6,002 nt of DNA from Bryobacterales bacterium (GCA_016789785.1 JAEUQE010000360.1:1-6002); one strand, 5' to 3'; counted from the stretch's first letter, positions 1-5,883 are shown. The notes: generated by a model not told the origin, from the sequence alone. Translations and numbers: made by a program.

Positions 1-1374
1 GTTGATGACGAGGAGACGCAGCGAAGCGCCCTCGCGATCATGGTCTCGTCCTGGGGGTTTGTCACCGAAACTGCCGGCGATGGTGAGGAAGCACTCGCGA
101 AACTCGCCACCTTTCCCGCCAACGTGATCCTCACCGACCTCATGATGCCGAACATGGACGGCAAGCAGCTTCTGCGCCAACTGCAGGAGCAGGGAAGCAC
201 GGTTCCCGCCCTTGTCATCACGGCATTCGGCAACCTTGAAACCGCGCTGGAGACCATCCACGATCTCGGTGCGTTCTGGTTTCTTGAAAAGCCGATCCAA
301 CCTCGCGAACTGCGGTTGCTGTTGGAACGCGCCGCCGCGCAGAGCCGTTTGGTGGAGCGTGCTACACGGCTGGAGCAACAGCTCAGCTATCAGGGCGTGC
401 TCGGTGAAATGACCGGAAGTTCGCGCGCCATGCAGCAGGTGTTCGCGCTCTTGCGCCAGGTTGCGCCGAGCAAAGCAGCCGTGCTGGTGATGGGCGAGAG
501 CGGCACCGGCAAGGAACTCGCCGCCCGCGCCGTGCATGCCTTGAGTTCGCGCGCCGGTGGCCCGTTCGTTGCGGTGAACTGCGCCGCGCTGCCCGAAACC
601 TTGATCGAAAGCGAGTTGTTCGGACACGAGAAAGGGGCCTTTACGGGAGCGCTGGAACGGCGCGCAGGTTGCTTTGAACTCGCTCACGGAGGCACGCTGC
701 TGCTGGATGAGATCGGCGACATGCCGTTTCCCACACAGGCCAAACTGCTCCGGGTTCTCGAAGATTCCAAGGTGCGGCGCCTCGGAGGCAAGCAGGAAAT
801 GCTGGTGGATGTCCGCGTGGTCGCCGCCACCAACAAACCACTGGAGGACGCGATTCGCAAAAGCACCTTCCGCGAGGATCTTTATTACCGGCTGAACGTG
901 TTTCCCGTTCTGCTGCCCCCACTGCGCGACCGCAAGGAGGACTTGCCGGTGCTTGCCGCGTCGCTCATCAACGACCTGAACCGGAAGCATTCCTGCAAAG
1001 TGGCTGAGATCTCGCCCGCCGCGCTGGAAAGGCTCTTCGCCCATACCTGGCCCGGCAACGTCCGCGAGCTTCGCAACGTACTCGAAAGGGCTGTAATTCT
1101 TGCCGGAGAAGGTTCCATCACCGTGTCACATCTTCCGGCTCTGTTCCATGGTGACGAGCCGAAACCGGCGGCCGCGGCCGAGGCTTCCAATGGACAGAAT
1201 GTGATATTGCCCGTGGGGTCGACCATCGATCAGGCCGAGCGCGCACTCATCGAACTGACCCTGCAGCACACCAAAAACAACAAGACACGTGCGGCCGAAA
1301 TCCTTGGAATCAGCCTCAAGACGCTCTTCAACAAGCTGAAAGGCTATGGCGCGGCGGATGGCGATGAGGGATAA
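1..1374 (+). CDS. NtrC-family sigma-54-dependent response regulator (5' partial)
   Basis: Cytoplasmic transcription activator that, when phosphorylated, should use ATP hydrolysis to open sigma-54 promoters. The frame is open to base 1 and begins with VDDEE, the acidic pocket of a receiver domain, so probably only about 5-8 residues are missing; the ATG at 40 is internal. Counting from the first visible codon (457 residues): receiver about 1-120 with phospho-acceptor D46 (LTDLMMPNMDG), T74 and K97; AAA+ domain about 130-365 with Walker A GESGTGKE at 165-172, the sigma-54-contacting GAFTGA loop at 212-217, Walker B LLLDE to about 237, FREDLYYRLNVFP, and WPGNVREL at 350-357; Fis-type helix-turn-helix about 411-447 (TRAAEILGISLKTLFNKL). 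All signature motifs are intact, so it should be fully competent. The kinase encoded downstream is its likely partner. Target genes cannot be read from the protein; nearby -24/-12 elements suggest local targets. Confidence 0.96.
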   Translation, partial: VDDEETQRSALAIMVSSWGFVTETAGDGEEALAKLATFPANVILTDLMMPNMDGKQLLRQLQEQGSTVPALVITAFGNLETALETIHDLGAFWFLEKPIQPRELRLLLERAAAQSRLVERATRLEQQLSYQGVLGEMTGSSRAMQQVFALLRQVAPSKAAVLVMGESGTGKELAARAVHALSSRAGGPFVAVNCAALPETLIESELFGHEKGAFTGALERRAGCFELAHGGTLLLDEIGDMPFPTQAKLLRVLEDSKVRRLGGKQEMLVDVRVVAATNKPLEDAIRKSTFREDLYYRLNVFPVLLPPLRDRKEDLPVLAASLINDLNRKHSCKVAEISPAALERLFAHTWPGNVRELRNVLERAVILAGEGSITVSHLPALFHGDEPKPAAAAEASNGQNVILPVGSTIDQAERALIELTLQHTKNNKTRAAEILGISLKTLFNKLKGYGAADGDEG

Positions 1375-1398
1375 CGCGGCCATGAGCCTCTCCTCGAA

Positions 1399-1412
1399 CG
1401 CCGTTGCCGGCG
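1399..1412. repeat. Small inverted repeat between regulator and kinase genes
   Basis: CGCCG, TTGC loop, CGGCG: a perfect 5-bp stem just after the response-regulator stop codon and about 40 bp before the candidate -24 element. No T-run follows, so it is a poor intrinsic terminator. It could be a protein-binding dyad or chance in GC-rich DNA. Confidence 0.25.
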
Positions 1413-1450
1413 CGATGCGTGGTTCGTTCCTGGGACGGATCGCCTTGAGT

Positions 1451-1466
1451 TGGAACCTCGCGTGCA
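1451..1466 (+). promoter_or_regulatory. Candidate sigma-54 (-24/-12) promoter of the kinase gene
   Basis: TGGAAC-N5-GTGCA, preceded by T, has the GG-N10-GC spacing of sigma-54 promoters. It differs from TGGCAC-N5-TTGCA at one base in each box. It lies inside the 203-bp gap between the regulator and kinase genes, on the correct strand, and predicts a start near 1477 with a leader of about 100 nt. The upstream gene encodes a sigma-54 activator, so autoregulation is plausible. GG-N10-GC alone is common in GC-rich DNA, hence moderate confidence. Confidence 0.42.
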
Positions 1467-1577
1467 CTGTTCCTGCCGCGGACTCGTCTGGCAGATCCAG
1501 GGTCATCTCCGCGGGGGCTGCCAGCCGCATCGGTAATGAACCCCTGAACCGTTTCCGCTGGTGATTGGATCGCAACC

Positions 1578-3431
1578 ATGTCCCTCAGGACACGACTTCT
1601 CCTCCTCATCGTCCTGCTTGTCACGGTGATTGTCACCGCGCTGTTCGCTTTTCACCTGAACAGTCTTGTCCAGAGCTGGTCATCGGGAGCGATGGAGCGC
1701 GCGGAACTGGTTGCCCAGCAGGTTCGCAGCCTGGTGCAACAGCGCATTGTCGCCGAATCCGCGAAGGTCAATCCACCTCCGATCTCCGTCGCCGAAACGA
1801 AAAAGGTCTACCACCAGATCGTCGCCGAGGACAAAGAACTGGCCGACCTCATCCAGAAGACCGTCGCTTATGCCCGAATGATTGTGGAGATCGTGGTGGC
1901 GGGTGACAACGGCGCCATCCTCGTCTCCTCGAATCCCTTCACTCAGGGCGCGCGAGTGCGAAAGGTGCCATCATTCGCGGACTGGCATGCGAAGAGCGTC
2001 ACCGACCGGCTGCTGGATCTCGTCAGAGGCCATCAGGATTATCAGATCGTGGTGCCGCTTGGCTTGTTGGAATCGCGCGAGCCCATCCTCACGATTCACG
2101 TCCTCGTATCGAGCGTGTTCCTTCGCGATGCGCTCCTGCCGCAAGTGCGCCTGCTCGGAGTTCTATCAAGCGTGGCCCTGCTTTCTTCGATTCTGCTGGC
2201 GGTGTTCTCCGCGAATCTCGCCATCGGACCGCTGGCCAGCATCAGCAAGGAACTCGACCTTATCGCGGCGGGTGCGCAGCCAAATCGCGAGGATAATGAT
2301 CCGCTCGGCAAGACTCGCGAACTGGCGATTGTGCAATCGAAGCTCAGCATGCTTGGACAGCAGATTCGCGGCGCACAGGAGGATGTGACTCAGATGCGCA
2401 GCAACATCGAGTCACTCATGGAGCGCATGGAAGACGCGGTGCTTCTGTTTGACAAGCAGGACAAGCTGATCATGGCGGGACATGCGGCGGAGCGTCTGCT
2501 GGAATCAGTGCGCGCCGAAATGCACGGGCGCAAACTCGAAGAGATCTTCCCTCCCCAGGAAGTGCTCGGCACCATCATCCAGCAAGCAGTGCGCCTGGGC
2601 CGTTCCACGCGGGATCACCTGGTGAGCTTTGAGCGTGATGGCAAACCTCCGCTGCGTCTGCTGCTGAACGTGGATCCCCTGGCCGACCGTTCCGGTACGC
2701 TGATCACGCTTCGCGATGCGGAGACGCGGCGTCAGCTTGCATCGCAGCTCGATGTGTCGCGGCGGCTCTCGGCCATCAGTCAACTCACCGGCGGTGTGGC
2801 GCACGAGATCAAGAATCCGCTGAATTCGATCGCGCTGCGGTTGGAGTTGCTGCGCGGCAAAGTGTCGGAAGACAGCCCCGAGGCCGATCACGAGATCAAC
2901 GTCATCTCGCAGGAAATCCGGCGCTTGGATCGCGTGGTGAAGACGTTTCTCGATTTCACGCGGCCAGTGAATCTCGTCGTGGAGGATGTCGACCTTGGGG
3001 CGCTCGCCTCCGAAGTGAGCCATCTTGTCAAGCCGCAAGCCACCATGCACAAGGTGGACATCGACTTTCGCCCGGCCCCAGACCCGGCCCTGATACGGGG
3101 CGACCGCGATCTTCTGAAACAGGCAATCCTCAACATTGTTGTCAACGGAATCGAATGCATGAAAAACGGAGGGAAGCTGACGGTGGAGACGAAACAGTTC
3201 GCTGACCACGTGCTGCTGGAGATCCAGGACCAGGGACCAGGGATTCCCGAAGCGCTTCACAGCAAGGTGTTCCAACTCTACTTCACAACCAAGGAGAAAG
3301 GCTCTGGAATCGGGCTCGCGATGACTTACAGGGCGGTGCAGTTGCACAATGGTACAATCGAGTTCACCAGTGAAGCAGGACAAGGAACCGTCTTCCGCCT
3401 GCGCTTCCCCCTCGCATCGCAAGCCGCCTAG
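1578..3431 (+). CDS. Membrane-bound PAS-domain sensor histidine kinase (NtrB-like core)
   Basis: Sensor kinase of 617 residues that autophosphorylates on histidine and should pass the phosphate to the regulator encoded upstream. Membrane segment 1 is about 6-25. A periplasmic sensor region, about 27-190, ends in a Cache-like stretch (AGDNGAILVSSNP at 108-120). Membrane segment 2 is about 192-213, followed by a HAMP-like linker to about 270 and a PAS domain about 280-380 (MEDAVLLFDKQDKLIMAG). In the HisKA domain the H-box is GGVAHEIKNPLNS with phospho-acceptor H409. The ATPase domain has the N-box around N519/N523, G1 box DQGPGIP at 551-557, and F/G2 boxes FTTKEKGSGIGLAM at 569-582. All catalytic boxes are intact. 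The ATG at 1578 is the start nearest the membrane segment; no good Shine-Dalgarno precedes it. The 203-bp gap upstream contains a candidate sigma-54 promoter; the next gene follows by 33 bp, so those two are probably co-transcribed. The signal sensed is unknown. Confidence 0.95.
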   Translation: MSLRTRLLLLIVLLVTVIVTALFAFHLNSLVQSWSSGAMERAELVAQQVRSLVQQRIVAESAKVNPPPISVAETKKVYHQIVAEDKELADLIQKTVAYARMIVEIVVAGDNGAILVSSNPFTQGARVRKVPSFADWHAKSVTDRLLDLVRGHQDYQIVVPLGLLESREPILTIHVLVSSVFLRDALLPQVRLLGVLSSVALLSSILLAVFSANLAIGPLASISKELDLIAAGAQPNREDNDPLGKTRELAIVQSKLSMLGQQIRGAQEDVTQMRSNIESLMERMEDAVLLFDKQDKLIMAGHAAERLLESVRAEMHGRKLEEIFPPQEVLGTIIQQAVRLGRSTRDHLVSFERDGKPPLRLLLNVDPLADRSGTLITLRDAETRRQLASQLDVSRRLSAISQLTGGVAHEIKNPLNSIALRLELLRGKVSEDSPEADHEINVISQEIRRLDRVVKTFLDFTRPVNLVVEDVDLGALASEVSHLVKPQATMHKVDIDFRPAPDPALIRGDRDLLKQAILNIVVNGIECMKNGGKLTVETKQFADHVLLEIQDQGPGIPEALHSKVFQLYFTTKEKGSGIGLAMTYRAVQLHNGTIEFTSEAGQGTVFRLRFPLASQAA

Positions 3432-3464
3432 CGGTACTGTGGGATACAGATCTTCCGGATCATC

Positions 3465-4103
3465 ATGAACAGGCTTTTTGCAGCACGCATCGCGGTGGCC
3501 GCCGTTCTCGCGACCCTTGCGGCCTCGTGCAAAAAGAAAGTGGTGACGCCTCCGCCGCCGCCTCCCGTGATTGTGCTGCCAAAGCCTGCGCCGCCCAAGC
3601 CAACTCCGCTTCCTCCCGCGCCGAAGGTGGAGACCACTCCGCCTGTGAAGCCGCCGCTTCCGGAAGTGAAACCCGAGCCGCCGCCGCCGAGGAAGAAGAC
3701 TCAGCCTCCGCGGAGGAAATCGGCATCGAAGAAATCTGCGGCCGAACCGCCAAGGACGGAAGCACCCAAGCCGGAATCACCGAAGCCCGAGACCGTCGCG
3801 CCGGATCCCTCTGCGCAACCACCGGCTCCCGCCACGCCTGCGCCGAAGTTCGGACAGATCCTCACACCGGATCAGGTGCGCGACTTCACCAAACGTCTCG
3901 ACGCCGCATCGGAGCGCGTGCGGAACGCGTTGGTAATCATCCAGGGGAAGACGTTGAACGAAGAACAGAAAGAAGCGACGGGCAGGATTCTCGCATTCCT
4001 AACGCAGGCTGAGCAGGCGCGTGGGCAGGATCTACAGAGCGCGGTGAGCTTGGCGGAGCGCGCCGATCTCCTCTCGCGTGACCTGCTCGAGCGGCTGCGT
4101 TAG
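3465..4103 (+). CDS. Proline-rich lipoprotein of unknown function
   Basis: I do not recognise a named family. The 212-residue product starts with a lipoprotein signal peptide (basic MNRLFAAR, hydrophobic core, lipobox LAASC with C22 as the predicted lipidated cysteine), so it should be membrane-anchored and face the periplasm. Residues 23-25 are KKK. Residues 29-128 are a Pro/Lys/Glu-rich spacer (PPPPPP, KPAPPKP, EPPPPRKK) resembling the periplasm-spanning stretch of TonB, but with no TonB C-terminal domain. Residues 130-212 are predicted alpha-helical (LTPDQVRDFTKRLDAASERV and onward to the end) and may be a small folded or coiled-coil domain. It starts 33 bp after the kinase stop, same strand, with no good Shine-Dalgarno, so translation may depend on the upstream message. 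Context suggests an accessory to, or output of, the two-component system. That role is inference; the lipoprotein call is firm. Confidence 0.88.
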   Translation: MNRLFAARIAVAAVLATLAASCKKKVVTPPPPPPVIVLPKPAPPKPTPLPPAPKVETTPPVKPPLPEVKPEPPPPRKKTQPPRRKSASKKSAAEPPRTEAPKPESPKPETVAPDPSAQPPAPATPAPKFGQILTPDQVRDFTKRLDAASERVRNALVIIQGKTLNEEQKEATGRILAFLTQAEQARGQDLQSAVSLAERADLLSRDLLERLR

Positions 4104-4106
4104 TTT

Positions 4107-4139
4107 GGTAGAGCGCAGTTGGCGAATCTGCCCTCTACC
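4107..4139. terminator. Shared hairpin terminator between convergent genes
   Basis: GGTAGAG (4107-4113) pairs perfectly with CTCTACC (4133-4139). After one C-C mismatch, GCAG (4115-4118) pairs with CTGC (4128-4131), leaving a 9-nt loop. It fills the 31-bp space between the convergent lipoprotein genes. The 3' arm contains the stop codon of the minus-strand gene. No T-run follows on either strand, so it is not a classical intrinsic terminator; it may block read-through with Rho or protect 3' ends. Confidence 0.5.
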
Positions 4140-4908
4140 TCAGTTGCGCCGAAGTGATGGCGGAGGAATTATCGACTTCCGGCGCAAACAGACGAATCTC
4201 CACTCTACGATTCTGCTTCCGGCCCTGTGGCGTCGTATTCGGCGCGATCGGCGCGGCACTTCCCGATCCGATCAAATGAATCGACCGTAGCGGGATGTTG
4301 TGATTCGCGGTCAGATAGCGCACCACGTTCTCAGCACGGCGCTGGCTGATTTCCAGATTCTTCACCGGTGAACCGGTCGAATCCGAGAAGCCTTGGATCT
4401 CGAACACGAAGCGCTTGAGCGACTTTGCATCCTGAGCAATCGAGTCCAGCACGGACGCGCCTTGCTTGTCCAGATCGGTCTTGGCGACAGCAAAGTGCAC
4501 CGTGCCCGCTTTGGCCAGCCGCATCTGATCGCGCGCATCAATGTAGCGTTCGAGCAGACTGCTGCGGCCTTCGGCGTACTTGCGCGCGTCCGTGGCGCTC
4601 ATCTGCGCCTGTTGCGCCGCATTGGATGCCTGATCAGCCCGCATTCCGGCTTGTTGCGCCTTCTCGGCGGTCTGCTTCAGATTCGCATCCAGGTCAAGGA
4701 CGCGCTCCCGCGTGCGGGACTGATCCTTTTCGAGTTCTTCGATCGCGGTCCCGTGTTCGCCACTGGTCTTCTCGACCGTTGTCACTCTCTGCTCCACGGG
4801 CGTCACTTTCGCGACGACGAATTTCTTTGTTGCACAGCCGGTTGAAGCGAATAACAGCGCTCCAGTTGTCACGGTGTGGAACCAAAATCGGCGTTTGGTT
4901 GTCAACAC
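4135..4908 (-). CDS. OmpA/Pal-like peptidoglycan-binding lipoprotein
   Basis: Predicted outer-membrane lipoprotein of 257 residues that tethers the envelope to peptidoglycan. It has a signal peptide with a lipobox ending STGC (C25), a coiled-coil-prone Glu/Gln/Ala/Lys-rich region about 36-120, and a C-terminal OmpA domain about 135-242. The domain shows VHFAVAKTDLDKQG, then GFSDSTGS with D176, NLEISQRRAENV with R191, and GRKQNRRVEIRL near the end. D176 and R191 match the positions that grip the peptide's diaminopimelate in OmpA and Pal. The start is GTG at 4908, chosen because GGAAGG lies 8 nt upstream and the signal peptide begins there. The order lipidated Cys, coiled coil, OmpA differs from short Pal proteins and resembles longer OmpA-family lipoproteins. 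No other Tol-Pal gene is adjacent, so a tolA/B/pal name is not justified. A near-consensus sigma-54 element about 250 bp upstream suggests control by the neighbouring activator. Confidence 0.92.
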   Translation of the reverse strand: MLTTKRRFWFHTVTTGALLFASTGCATKKFVVAKVTPVEQRVTTVEKTSGEHGTAIEELEKDQSRTRERVLDLDANLKQTAEKAQQAGMRADQASNAAQQAQMSATDARKYAEGRSSLLERYIDARDQMRLAKAGTVHFAVAKTDLDKQGASVLDSIAQDAKSLKRFVFEIQGFSDSTGSPVKNLEISQRRAENVVRYLTANHNIPLRSIHLIGSGSAAPIAPNTTPQGRKQNRRVEIRLFAPEVDNSSAITSAQLR

Positions 4909-5054
4909 TGCCTCTACCTTCCTTCTTCCGAAAAATCAGTCCGCCGGCGGCAGCAAGCGCTCCAGGAAGCACTTTCAGGGAGCCGCCACCGGCGAACATG
5001 CCCGCGGGAGAGACCACGGGAGGCTGCGACAGACACAGCGGGGATAGCCACTGT

Positions 5055-5109
5055 AAAAACTGCTCGGGAAGGAATATTTACCTGCCATTACTGGCAGATC
5101 TGACCCGAG
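5055..5109 (-). promoter_or_regulatory. Nested hairpin with T5 tail in the predicted OmpA-like gene leader
   Basis: Read on the minus strand, CTCGGG (5109-5104) pairs with CCCGAG (5068-5063). Inside is a perfect 6-bp hairpin, CTGCCA (5097-5092) and TGGCAG (5087-5082), capped by GTAA, a GNRA tetraloop. Three bases after the outer stem comes TTTTT (5059-5055). This could be a terminator/attenuator or a structured leader. I recognise no known riboswitch class. Confidence 0.4.
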
Positions 5110-5153
5110 AGGTAGCTGATCACCCGGCTTCTTGCCACTCTATGACGATAAGT

Positions 5154-5169
5154 AGCAAGCTGTATGCCA
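5154..5169 (-). promoter_or_regulatory. Near-consensus sigma-54 promoter of the OmpA-like gene
   Basis: On the minus strand the sequence is TGGCAT-N5-TTGCT, preceded by T. It has exact GG-N10-GC spacing and differs from TGGCAC-N5-TTGCW at a single base. It lies in non-coding DNA pointing toward the OmpA-like gene, with a predicted start near 5143 and a leader of about 235 nt. An NtrC-type activator is encoded in the same window. No convincing sigma-70 promoter was seen for this gene. Confidence 0.55.
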
Positions 5170-5226
5170 ATCCGGAAATACGGCGAGGAACAGGATGCGG
5201 CGCGGCGAAGAGCACGTCTTCAGCTT

Positions 5227-5255
5227 GGGACATCGATCCCGATTCGGCGCAATCG
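5227..5255. repeat. Two adjacent dyads, possible activator-binding sites
   Basis: GGGA-N6-TCCC (5227-5240) abuts CGATT-N6-AATCG (5240-5255), with centres 14 bp apart. They lie about 85-112 bp upstream of the transcription start predicted for the sigma-54 element, which is the usual distance for NtrC-type enhancer sites. Arms are only 4-5 bp and no clear copy is seen upstream of the kinase promoter, so this is tentative. Confidence 0.25.
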
Positions 5256-5317
5256 TCTCATACTCGCCAATGCGGGCTCGTGCGAATGTTAGTGTTGGAG
5301 TGAAAGAAAGTGTGAAG

Positions 5318-5395
5318 TGGCGTCCCCAAGGGGATTCGAACCCCTGTTATCGCCGTGAAAGGGCGGTGTCCTAGGCCGGGCTAGACGATGGGGAC
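5318..5395 (-). tRNA. tRNA-Glu (anticodon UUC)
   Basis: The minus strand folds as a full cloverleaf: acceptor GTCCCCA/TGGGGAC (7 bp perfect), D-arm GTCT/GGAC, anticodon loop CTTTCAC with anticodon TTC at 5359-5357, 4-nt variable loop, T-arm AGGGG-TTCGAAT-CCCCT, discriminator G, and an encoded CCA at 5320-5318. The body is 75 nt plus CCA. The sequence closely resembles bacterial tRNA-Glu. One oddity is that the outermost anticodon-stem pair (27-43) is C-A rather than C-G. A sigma-70 promoter lies just upstream. Downstream is only a T-rich stretch without a separate hairpin. Confidence 0.96.
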
Positions 5396-5424
5396 GCAGC
5401 AAAAGGCAGGCCGGAACACCCTTC

Positions 5425-5453
5425 AGTATAGCATCCTGAGGAGTGCGGCTCAA
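5425..5453 (-). promoter_or_regulatory. Sigma-70 promoter of tRNA-Glu
   Basis: On the minus strand, TTGAGC (5453-5448), a 17-bp spacer and TATACT (5430-5425) form a good -35/-10 pair, with a TGC extension before the -10. The expected start is near 5418, giving a tRNA leader of about 23 nt. It sits in the 85-bp gap between the cytochrome gene and the tRNA. Confidence 0.7.
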
Positions 5454-5480
5454 CCTGCCCGCGGATCGAATTGTAGAAAC

Positions 5481-5804
5481 TTACAGAGTCTTCAAATACG
5501 CGATGAGGTTGTTCTTTTCCGCATCGCTGAGAATGCTCTCATAGGCGGGCATGCCGTTGCCGCCCGCATTGACGAAGGCCCGCACGTTCTCCTCGGTCGG
5601 CTTCTTGCCGTTGGACATCTTCGCCTTCTTGAACAGACCCTTCAAGCCCGGGCCCATCTTCTTCTCATCGCTGTCCGCGTTGTGGCACACGCTGCACTGC
5701 TCGAACACTTCCTTGCCCTTTGCGGCGTCGCCGCCCTTCTGCGCAGCCGAGAGCAACGAGCTTGCCAGGATCATGCCGACACCAAACGATAATGCCTTCT
5801 TCAT
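5481..5804 (-). CDS. Small class I c-type cytochrome, periplasmic
   Basis: Single-haem electron carrier of 107 residues. The N-terminus MKKALSFGVGMILASSLLSA is a Sec signal peptide, likely cleaved around residues 20-22, leaving a mature protein of about 86 residues. The haem-attachment motif is C37-S-V-C40-H41, MGPGLKGLF follows at 50-58, and M85 in NGMPAYE is the expected sixth iron ligand, giving the usual His/Met class I layout. The C-terminal helix DAEKNNLIAYLKTL is typical of the fold. It would act in periplasmic electron transfer; partner enzymes are not in the window. The ATG at 5804 precedes a complete signal peptide; the nearest AGGAG is 15 nt upstream, unusually far, so initiation may be weak or rely on another signal. 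It is divergent from the transferase gene across 79 bp. Confidence 0.94.
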   Translation of the reverse strand: MKKALSFGVGMILASSLLSAAQKGGDAAKGKEVFEQCSVCHNADSDEKKMGPGLKGLFKKAKMSNGKKPTEENVRAFVNAGGNGMPAYESILSDAEKNNLIAYLKTL

Positions 5805-5859
5805 GGCGGGAACAAAATTCTCCTATCCGGTGGTTTTCCGAATCCAGTCTTTCTCAACT

Positions 5860-5869
5860 AGTGTACACT
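5860..5869. promoter_or_regulatory. Perfect 10-bp palindrome in a divergent intergenic region
   Basis: AGTGTACACT is a perfect palindrome in the 79-bp gap between the divergent cytochrome and transferase genes. It lies 14 bp before the transferase ATG and 55 bp from the cytochrome ATG. It could be an operator for a dimeric repressor. It also contains TACACT, a weak -10-like hexamer, on both strands. The regulator is unknown, and a single short palindrome can be chance. Confidence 0.3.
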
Positions 5870-5883
5870 GCCGGTTCAAGCGC

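Larger units (their letters stand above)
4909..5317. other. 409-bp non-coding stretch upstream of the OmpA-like gene
   Basis: No credible gene is seen on either strand: short open frames here lack ribosome sites and recognisable protein character. On the minus strand the stretch holds, in reading order, two adjacent dyads, a near-consensus -24/-12 element, a nested hairpin followed by a T5 run, and the Shine-Dalgarno of the OmpA-like gene. It is best read as that gene's promoter and a leader of roughly 235 nt. Confidence 0.6.

Noticed and set aside
1346..1564. 72-codon plus-strand open frame overlapping the end of the response-regulator gene
   Set aside because: It begins inside the regulator gene, has no signal peptide or domain character, and would place the sigma-54-like element within coding sequence. 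Best read as chance openness in GC-rich DNA.
2068..2082. Another GG-N10-GC match (TGGAAT...GAGC) on the plus strand
   Set aside because: Lies inside the kinase coding region and its -12 box is poor. It shows that GG-N10-GC alone occurs by chance and should not be over-read.
2505..3422. 305-codon minus-strand frame inside the kinase gene
   Set aside because: Antisense shadow of the strongly conserved PAS/HisKA/ATPase coding sequence.
4128..4920. Near-identical CTGCC(C)TCTACCT at both ends of the OmpA-like gene (4128-4140 and 4908-4919), as if an insertion had left direct repeats
   Set aside because: One copy is explained by the hairpin arm and stop codon, the other by the ribosome-binding region; no transposase or terminal inverted repeats are present.
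4694..5017. Minus-strand frame with a hydrophobic stretch (ALAAAGGLIFRKKEG) resembling a sorting tail
   Set aside because: It runs out of frame into the confident OmpA-like gene, needs a GTG start without a ribosome site, and its upstream extension hits a stop after about 25 codons. No PEP motif or substantial domain precedes it.
4425..5303. 292-codon plus-strand open frame opposite the OmpA-like gene and its leader
   Set aside because: Composition is Arg/Ser/Pro-rich shadow coding, antisense to a gene with clear family motifs; no recognisable domain.
4909..5317. Known riboswitch (for example c-di-GMP type) in the OmpA-like gene leader
   Set aside because: The conserved core motifs I know for that class could not be found; only generic stems and a GNRA loop are visible.
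5318..5395. tRNA-Glu as an integration (att) site
   Set aside because: No integrase, no repeated tRNA 3' end elsewhere in the window, and ordinary housekeeping-type neighbours.
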